This document shows positions 1 to 4,291 of a stretch of DNA of 5,988 nucleotides, one piece after another. The stretch's first letter is position 1. Every line of letters begins with the position of its first letter. The notes under the pieces were generated by a model. The model was not told the origin of the DNA. It worked only from the letters and a program-made list of their open reading frames with translations, and did not search any database. The position numbers and the translations under genes were made by a program. The DNA is from an uncultured Bacteroidales bacterium (GTDB lineage: Bacteria > Bacteroidota > Bacteroidia > Bacteroidales > UBA932), in NCBI GenBank assembly GCA_937906795.1, contig CALCUQ010000139.1, forward strand, positions 1 through 5,988, written 5' to 3'.

Positions 1-95
1 ATGTATGGAAAGATAATTTTGCATTTAATTATGCTAAAGTATATTATGCAAATGAATGGAAATACGATGAAAATGGTGTTCCTCAAATAAAATAA
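1..95 (+). CDS. C-terminal end of an unidentified protein (5' truncated)
   Basis: The frame starting at base 3 is open from the window edge to a TAA at 93-95 and gives 30 residues ending NEWKYDENGVPQIK. The composition, rich in Trp, Tyr, Asn, Lys and Asp, looks like the end of a folded bacterial protein. The other plus frame opening with ATG at base 1 gives a Met/Leu/Ile-rich peptide that looks like a shadow. An intrinsic terminator follows 10 bases after the stop, which supports this as the true gene end. The family cannot be recognised from so short a tail. Confidence 0.6.
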   Translation, partial: VWKDNFAFNYAKVYYANEWKYDENGVPQIK

Positions 96-105
96 AATAT
101 TTTTT

Positions 106-142
106 ATGCACTTGCTATAGCAATATACCAAGTGCATTTTTT
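106..142 (+). terminator. Intrinsic terminator after the partial gene
   Basis: A perfect 9-bp stem, ATGCACTTG (106-114) with CAAGTGCAT (129-137), encloses a 14-nt loop and is followed by a run of T (137-142). It sits just after the stop codon at 93-95. The loop side contains a 12-bp perfect palindrome (112-123, TTGCTATAGCAA) that could form a competing small hairpin. Confidence 0.8.
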
Positions 143-223
143 ATATAAAAAATGTGAAGATATTCTTAATATACTTTTAAGTGTTTATGATTCAAGTGAA
201 CTAATCAAAAAGTAAATATTTAA

Positions 224-427
224 ATTCAACTGAATAAAACAATTAAAATTTTATTAATTATTTTAATCGCAATATTTATAACATTTATTGTATCAAGAAT
301 ATTATCTAATTCGTTTGGTGAAAGACTGACAGAATCTTCTTCAATATCTTCGTTCTTCTCAACCTGTTCCATTGCAGAAGAATCCGGTCTTTTTGTTTTC
401 CAGAATGAACTTAGCATTGGACCATGA
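224..427 (+). pseudogene. Possible signal-anchor N-terminus of a broken plus-strand gene
   Basis: Read on the plus strand, this stretch is open from ATT 224 (CTG at 230) to TGA 425-427. The first 40 or so residues look like the start of a membrane-anchored protein: a basic beginning (NKTIK), then a long Ile/Leu/Phe-rich hydrophobic stretch ending IVSRIL, then a polar Ser-rich segment. No ATG, GTG or TTG is in place; only ATT or CTG could start it. From about 360 onward the plus frame is simply the antisense of the S66 gene, so any real plus-strand gene is cut off there. It overlaps the odd tail of the minus-strand S66 ORF, and only one of the two readings is likely to be meaningful. It could also be chance in AT-rich DNA. 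Confidence 0.25.
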
Positions 428-912
428 ATAGACTCAATCCCATATCTTGATAGCATAATGTGCAATGTTGTAACATCACTAAAACCAAGAATCCATTTAG
501 GGTGTTTTCTTATCTCCTCAAAATCAATATACTCCATAGTTCTTATAGCTCCATATCCACCCCTGTAAAAAATGATACCTTTAAGATTATCATTTTTTAT
601 CATCTTCATAAATTCCTCTGCCCTGTCTTTATCAGAAGCAGAAAAAGGGACAGCATCTCTTTTTAACAGGCTCTCTCCTATTTTTACATTTAATCCCCAC
701 GAGCGTACAATATCTATCATTGTATCTGCTTGTCTTATACTCTTCTCCGACAAAGCAGATGAAAGTGTCATAATACCAATACTGTCCCCCTCAACAAGGT
801 AAGCTGGCCTGATAATCTCTCTTTTGCTTTCCTGTGTACTACTGCACCCTACAGCCACAAGGGCAGAAAGCACAGACAAAACAAATAATTTAACAAATGA
901 AAACTTTTTCAT
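226..912 (-). CDS. Truncated S66 LD-carboxypeptidase-like lipoprotein with unrelated C-terminal tail
   Basis: This is the N-terminal half of a peptidase S66 (LdcA/MccF-type) protein. That family cleaves the terminal D-Ala from muropeptide tetrapeptides or acts on related amide bonds. Seen: a signal peptide with a lipobox-like AVGC (Cys23), so a lipoprotein is likely; the opening LVEGDSIGIM (39-48); RGGYGAIR (117-124); PKWILGFSDVT (138-148), where Ser145 sits in the family's nucleophile position; and HGPM (163-166). The family is usually about 300-350 aa and supplies the catalytic Glu and His from its second half. Here similarity stops near residue 184 (SSAMEQV), and the remaining 44 residues are acidic, then Ile/Asn/Lys-rich, with no S66 motif. 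A working peptidase is therefore unlikely. The start ATG lies 10 bases after the stop of the esterase gene, so the two are probably one transcript. The tail coincides with a possible plus-strand fragment, so the gene looks broken by a rearrangement or an assembly join. Confidence 0.75.
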   Translation of the reverse strand: MKKFSFVKLFVLSVLSALVAVGCSSTQESKREIIRPAYLVEGDSIGIMTLSSALSEKSIRQADTMIDIVRSWGLNVKIGESLLKRDAVPFSASDKDRAEEFMKMIKNDNLKGIIFYRGGYGAIRTMEYIDFEEIRKHPKWILGFSDVTTLHIMLSRYGIESIHGPMLSSFWKTKRPDSSAMEQVEKNEDIEEDSVSLSPNELDNILDTINVINIAIKIINKILIVLFS

Positions 913-922
913 ATCTGTATTA

Positions 923-1732
923 TTAATAGCCTAAATTCTCCTCATTCAAAAGTTTGGTAAAAAATGCAAGATGCTCAGTTAGAGCATATCCCCAATAAGG
1001 CCAAGAGTGTTTGCCTGGAGTAAGAAGGGCAATATGAGGAATTCCCAAATATCTGCATTTTTGAGAGAATGAATCTGTACATCTTACATAGAAATCATCA
1101 TAACCGCAACTTACAATAACAGGCTTGTTAAGGCCTTTAAGTTTCTGTACTCTATTGATAGCACTCTCTGCAGCCAATCTTTCCATTTTATCACCAATAA
1201 CTTTTGATATCTCCTTATCAATTAGTGGAGTAAGTTGCAGATCCAACACACCGCTCATACTACCCGCAGATCTGAATTTATCTGGATCATCCAAGAAGAT
1301 ATTCATTGCTCCATGTCCTCCCATACTCAAACCTGTAATGAAAGTTTTACTTGGAGTAAGGTTATACTTTTTCTGCATTTGAGGATATAACTCTTTCCAG
1401 AAGAAAGTTCTCCACTGCATTTTGCTGGGATCTGTGTTATTAAGGTACCAACCGTTATAAAATCCGTCGGGACAAATAATTCTAAAATTAAACTTGTTGC
1501 TAATTTTTTGAATATCATGTTTTTTACTCCAGTCTTTATAGCAACCGCTCCATCCGTGGAACAAAAACAGGGTTGCTGTGTTTGCATTTACATTCTCTGG
1601 AGTAAACACTAAAATTGAATCGTTACATTTCAAATTCTCAGACTCAATAACTATCAGTTCTTGAGCACCTGCATTTGCTGCAGAAAACAAAGCTATAAAA
1701 GCAATAGTCAAAAATCGTTTTAACATATCCAT
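923..1732 (-). CDS. Secreted alpha/beta-hydrolase esterase (esterase D / PF00756-like)
   Basis: This is a complete serine hydrolase, about 269 aa from the ATG at 1732. Seen: an N-terminal signal peptide (MLKRFLTIAFIALFSA, cleavage probably after ANAGA); LFHGWSG, the oxyanion-hole region; GLSMGGHGA with nucleophile Ser136; CGYDD with candidate acid Asp212 or Asp213; and GKHSWPYW with catalytic His242. Motif order and spacing fit the esterase D / S-formylglutathione hydrolase-like family, which in Bacteroidota includes many exported carbohydrate esterases such as feruloyl or acetyl xylan types; the substrate cannot be read from sequence. The frame is also open from a TTG at 1753, but that TTG lies inside a TAnnTTTG promoter box, so ATG 1732 (or 1726) is preferred. 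It is followed after 10 bases by the S66-like gene, suggesting a two-gene envelope operon, and is divergent from the HDIG gene. Confidence 0.85.
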   Translation of the reverse strand: MDMLKRFLTIAFIALFSAANAGAQELIVIESENLKCNDSILVFTPENVNANTATLFLFHGWSGCYKDWSKKHDIQKISNKFNFRIICPDGFYNGWYLNNTDPSKMQWRTFFWKELYPQMQKKYNLTPSKTFITGLSMGGHGAMNIFLDDPDKFRSAGSMSGVLDLQLTPLIDKEISKVIGDKMERLAAESAINRVQKLKGLNKPVIVSCGYDDFYVRCTDSFSQKCRYLGIPHIALLTPGKHSWPYWGYALTEHLAFFTKLLNEENLGY

Positions 1733-1750
1733 TAAATTTAATTTCTTTTG

Positions 1751-1758
1751 CAAAAATA
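1751..1758 (-). promoter_or_regulatory. -7 box (TAnnTTTG) for the esterase / S66-like pair
   Basis: On the minus strand these bases read TATTTTTG, matching the Bacteroidota -7 consensus TAnnTTTG. Transcription would begin near 1745, leaving a leader of about a dozen bases before ATG 1732. No convincing TTTG -33 element is seen at the usual distance, so the call rests on one box and its position. Confidence 0.45.
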
Positions 1759-1761
1759 GTT

Positions 1762-1769
1762 TAATTTTG
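1762..1769 (+). promoter_or_regulatory. -7 box (TAnnTTTG) for the HDIG phosphodiesterase gene
   Basis: TAATTTTG matches the Bacteroidota -7 consensus and ends only four bases before the ATG at 1774, so a transcript from it would be leaderless or nearly so. It lies three bases from the oppositely oriented minus-strand box. No clear -33 element is present at the usual distance. Confidence 0.4.
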
Positions 1770-1773
1770 CAAT

Positions 1774-3834
1774 ATGGAAGCTATCAATTTTCAAAAAACA
1801 AAGAATATTTTAAAGAGAAAATCTCTTTATATAGGGTTAGCCATTGCATATGTGCTAATGATGATTTTTTTTCCAAACGAAACAAAATTCAAATATGAAT
1901 ACCAGAGGGGACGCCCTTGGATGTATGAAACTCTCATTGCACCAATAGATTTCCCTATCCTTAAAACCGATGCAGAGATTAGAGCTGAACAGGAAAAACT
2001 TGCATCTGAAGTGGTTTCTTACTATGTGTATGACAATTCTGTCTATACCACTTCCATTTCTGATTTTGCAAAAATGCAGTCTGTGCAGGAGTTACCTGGA
2101 CAGGTGGAGGATATCATTGAGGATGCCATTATAAAGATTTATAAGAATGGTATCCTTCCCGACGACAAATATTCTGCCATTAAATCTGCTTCTGTATCTG
2201 AGTATGTTGTAATCCAAAAAGACAGAAGGGCAACAGAAGAGCTTTTGAGTTCAATATATACAGTTGACAAAAGTATAAAATACATAAAATCTGAGATTCT
2301 TGCACAGTATCCTCTGATAAATGCAGATTCCATATTGGCAAAGATTCAAGTGCAGAATTATTTGGTTCCAAACCTTGTTATTGACAAGGCCACCACTGAG
2401 GCAATGCATAAAGAGGCCATTGATTATATCTCCCCATCAAAAGGTATGATATATGCCGGCCAACTTATTGTGGCTGAGGGTGAAACCATTACAGCAGAAA
2501 TTGAACAGCTTCTTAATTCATATAAAGCAGAATACGAGTTGAGTTTGGGTTCCAGTGGAGATGTTTTCTATATATTCTTTGCTCATGCCATTATAACTCT
2601 AATTGTACTTTCTTTATTGTTCTTTAACATATATTTTGTTAATGTAGAGGTACTTAAACAGTTCAACAAGTTCTCATTCTTTCTTGTTGTAGCTTTGATG
2701 AATTTCCTTATCACCGTATTTACCAGAAATGCAGATCCTAAGTTACTTTATATGGTTCCTTATGCTGTATTTGCATTATATATGATATCCTTCTCTTCAT
2801 CCAGAATGGCTTTCCCATTATATATGGTTGCACTAATGCCGCTTCTTATCATAACAGAACATGGCATTGAACTGTATATAATGAATGCATTTGCAGGTGG
2901 TATTGCACTGGTTTCTTTCTCTTTCCTTAACAGAGGCTGGCTTCAGTTCCTTAATGCTCTTATTGTGTTTATAGCTTTGTTGCTTGTATACATTGCTTTC
3001 AGACTTTTGGAAAACACAAGTATAGATACATTGGATTTTAATGTACTGCTTTATCTTTTCCTAAATGCTCTGTTTGTTGTAGCAGCATATCCTCTTGTTT
3101 TCTTGTTGGAGAAAATATTTGGTCTGGTTTCCAGCTACACTCTTAGAGACCTTGCCGACACAAATAACAGTCTGTTACAAGAGCTTGCAAGAAAAGCACC
3201 AGGTACATTCCAACACTCCCTACAAGTTGCAAATTTGGCAGAAAGGGCTGTTGCTGCAATTGGTGGTGACTTTGTACTAGTAAAAGTTGGTGCAATGTAC
3301 CACGACATTGGAAAAATAAACAACCCTCAGTGTTTTATTGAAAATGCTGCACCTGGAGTAAACTATCACGCAGGATTATCTCCTATTGAAAGTGCCAAAG
3401 AGATAATCAAACATGTTGACGATGGAGTTGAAATTGCCAAAAAACATAATCTGCCACAGAGAATTATTGATTTTATTACATCTCATCACGCAAAATCACA
3501 GACACTATACTTCTATAACATATATTGTAATCAAGGTGGAGATCCAAATGATATAAAAGATTTCAGTTACCACGGAACTTTACCTACAGCTAAAGAGCAG
3601 GTTGTTGTGATGATGGCTGACGCTGTAGAGGCTGCTTCGCGCTCGCTTACTGATTATTCCGCTGAAAGTATTTCAAACCTGGTAGATAACATTACCAAGC
3701 AGCGCCTTGCCGATTCTCAACTCACTCAAGCAGACATCTCAATGAAAGAAATAAACATTGTAAGAGCTGTCTTTAAAAAACATCTCCAAGAGATTTACCA
3801 CGCAAGAATAGCATATCCTAAACGTAACAAATAG
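1774..3834 (+). CDS. pgpH: PgpH/YqfF-family membrane cyclic-di-AMP phosphodiesterase (7TM-HD)
   Basis: This is a full-length (686 aa) receptor-type HD phosphodiesterase. By family knowledge it hydrolyses the second messenger c-di-AMP (to pApA), which controls potassium/osmolyte balance and envelope stress. Domain order seen: an N-terminal membrane helix (~16-33); a conserved segment KFKYEYQRGRPWMYETLIAP (38-57) leading into the extracytoplasmic 7TMR-HDED domain (to ~260); a multi-span 7TM region (~264-450); then a cytoplasmic HD domain. Metal ligands are all in place: His481 (QHSLQ), His510-Asp511 in HDIGK, His547, His571-His572 (SHHA) and Asp616 (MADAVEA). The family motif MMADAVEAASRSL is intact. 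The start is fixed by the next Met being inside the first helix. The gene is monocistronic, with a divergent promoter upstream and a strong terminator downstream. The substrate is inferred from the family and has not been shown for this protein. Confidence 0.93.
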   Translation: MEAINFQKTKNILKRKSLYIGLAIAYVLMMIFFPNETKFKYEYQRGRPWMYETLIAPIDFPILKTDAEIRAEQEKLASEVVSYYVYDNSVYTTSISDFAKMQSVQELPGQVEDIIEDAIIKIYKNGILPDDKYSAIKSASVSEYVVIQKDRRATEELLSSIYTVDKSIKYIKSEILAQYPLINADSILAKIQVQNYLVPNLVIDKATTEAMHKEAIDYISPSKGMIYAGQLIVAEGETITAEIEQLLNSYKAEYELSLGSSGDVFYIFFAHAIITLIVLSLLFFNIYFVNVEVLKQFNKFSFFLVVALMNFLITVFTRNADPKLLYMVPYAVFALYMISFSSSRMAFPLYMVALMPLLIITEHGIELYIMNAFAGGIALVSFSFLNRGWLQFLNALIVFIALLLVYIAFRLLENTSIDTLDFNVLLYLFLNALFVVAAYPLVFLLEKIFGLVSSYTLRDLADTNNSLLQELARKAPGTFQHSLQVANLAERAVAAIGGDFVLVKVGAMYHDIGKINNPQCFIENAAPGVNYHAGLSPIESAKEIIKHVDDGVEIAKKHNLPQRIIDFITSHHAKSQTLYFYNIYCNQGGDPNDIKDFSYHGTLPTAKEQVVVMMADAVEAASRSLTDYSAESISNLVDNITKQRLADSQLTQADISMKEINIVRAVFKKHLQEIYHARIAYPKRNK

Positions 3835-3856
3835 GCAATAAAATAAATTATACAAT

Positions 3857-3894
3857 CCACCCCGCTATTGAATAAATAACGGGGTGGTAATTTT
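3857..3894 (+). terminator. Strong intrinsic terminator after the HDIG gene
   Basis: A perfect 8-bp GC-rich stem, CCACCCCG (3857-3864) with CGGGGTGG (3880-3887), is followed by TAATTTTATT. The 15-nt loop can pair a little further (TATT with AATA). It begins 22 bases after the HDIG stop codon. It is the most GC-rich short stretch in its surroundings. Confidence 0.85.
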
Positions 3895-3918
3895 ATTGGC
3901 TATTTTTCCCAAAACACC

Positions 3919-3929
3919 TCCTTAAAAAG
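3919..3929 (+). repeat. TCCTTAAAAAG repeat, copy 1 (direct)
   Basis: This 11-mer recurs as a direct copy at 4207-4217 and an inverted copy at 4265-4275. With the latter it forms an inverted repeat bracketing the small membrane-protein gene. No target-site duplication is visible outside the copies. A, T-rich composition makes partial coincidence possible. Confidence 0.4.
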
Positions 3930-3976
3930 AGAAAAAGTTGCATTGAATTCTAGAATTTAGCAAAATAAAAAATTCA

Positions 3977-3993
3977 TTGTCAAAAGTTGACAA
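3977..3993. promoter_or_regulatory. 17-bp palindromic operator-like site
   Basis: TTGTCAA and TTGACAA form a perfect 7-bp inverted repeat around the 3-nt spacer AAG. It sits 10 bases upstream of the TAnnTTTG box of the small ORF, where a dimeric regulator could affect the promoter. An overlapping shorter inverted repeat (GTTGA 3986-3990 with TCAAC 3997-4001) runs up to the box. The regulator is unknown. Confidence 0.4.
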
Positions 3994-4003
3994 AATTCAA
4001 CTG

Positions 4004-4011
4004 TAATTTTG
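4004..4011 (+). promoter_or_regulatory. -7 box (TAnnTTTG) for the small membrane protein gene
   Basis: TAATTTTG fits the Bacteroidota -7 consensus. Transcription would start near 4017, giving a leader of about 18 A-rich bases before ATG 4035, a normal Bacteroidota arrangement without a Shine-Dalgarno site. TTG triplets lie upstream, but none is at the ideal -33 spacing. Confidence 0.45.
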
Positions 4012-4034
4012 TATCAACAAAAAAAACAGAAATT

Positions 4035-4163
4035 ATGGAAAATATATTTTTAGGGATTTTAGGTTACATCGCACTTAGCGGTATGTTCTTTTCACTTGGA
4101 TATATATGGGCAAGAATAGATAATATTCTTAAAGAGATGAATAATGCCAAAGAGGCAAAATAA
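4035..4163 (+). CDS. Small single-span membrane protein (42 aa), function unknown
   Basis: ATG to TAA gives 42 residues: a short start (MENIF), a hydrophobic helix of about 24 residues (roughly 5-28, GILGYIALSGMFFSLGYIWA), then a charged, probably helical cytoplasmic tail (RIDNILKEMNNAKEAK). The clean split into one transmembrane helix plus an amphipathic tail, a TAnnTTTG box at a sensible distance and an A-rich leader argue for a real gene rather than a chance ORF. Gly/Ser spacing in the helix could allow helix packing, as in small subunits or regulators of larger membrane complexes (CydX-like or CcoS-like in size only; no sequence match is claimed). It stands alone between the HDIG gene terminator and the convergent S41 gene, with a palindromic operator-like site upstream. 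Confidence 0.65.
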   Translation: MENIFLGILGYIALSGMFFSLGYIWARIDNILKEMNNAKEAK

Positions 4164-4204
4164 TAAAACTATATTACTAATTTATAGAGTTAGAAGATAA
4201 AAAA

Positions 4205-4277
4205 TATCCTTAAAAAGTTTTAGTATGTTCAAATATATAAACCATATCTTTGTATACTATTATCCTTTTTAAGGATA
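4205..4277. repeat. 13-bp inverted repeat between convergent genes (terminator-like or element end)
   Basis: TATCCTTAAAAAG (4205-4217) is perfectly complementary to CTTTTTAAGGATA (4265-4277) across a 47-nt AT-rich loop. The outer bases GATAA and TTATC allow further imperfect pairing. The right arm also folds on itself: TATCCTT (4261-4267) with AAGGATA (4271-4277) around TTT. Placed between the plus-strand small gene and the minus-strand S41 gene, it could act as a bidirectional terminator, although neither side has a good T-run. It could also be a tiny inverted-repeat element. Confidence 0.5.
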
Positions 4278-4291
4278 CTTATCATTTAATA

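Noticed and set aside
460..802. Plus-strand ORFs of 68 and 76 codons within the S66-like gene
   Set aside because: They are antisense to well-conserved S66 motifs (GGYG, GFSDVT), with no family resemblance or promoter of their own.
1125..1587. ORFs of about 85 codons on either strand inside the esterase gene
   Set aside because: They overlap the conserved GLSMGG esterase frame and show no recognisable protein features; they are shadows.
1751..1753. TTG start codon extending the esterase N-terminus by seven residues
   Set aside because: The TTG lies inside a TAnnTTTG box and puts MQKKLNL before an already complete signal peptide; ATG 1732 or 1726 fits better.
2139..3323. Short ORFs in other frames of the HDIG gene
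   Set aside because: The phosphodiesterase frame is complete, with all metal ligands in order; the others have no supporting features.
3946..3957. 12-bp palindrome AATTCTAGAATT as a regulatory site
   Set aside because: A perfect but simple AT-rich palindrome, with no promoter element at a useful distance; chance is sufficient.
4205..4277. Insertion sequence or transposon
   Set aside because: It has 13-bp inverted repeats but is only 73 bp long, with no transposase and no target-site duplication.
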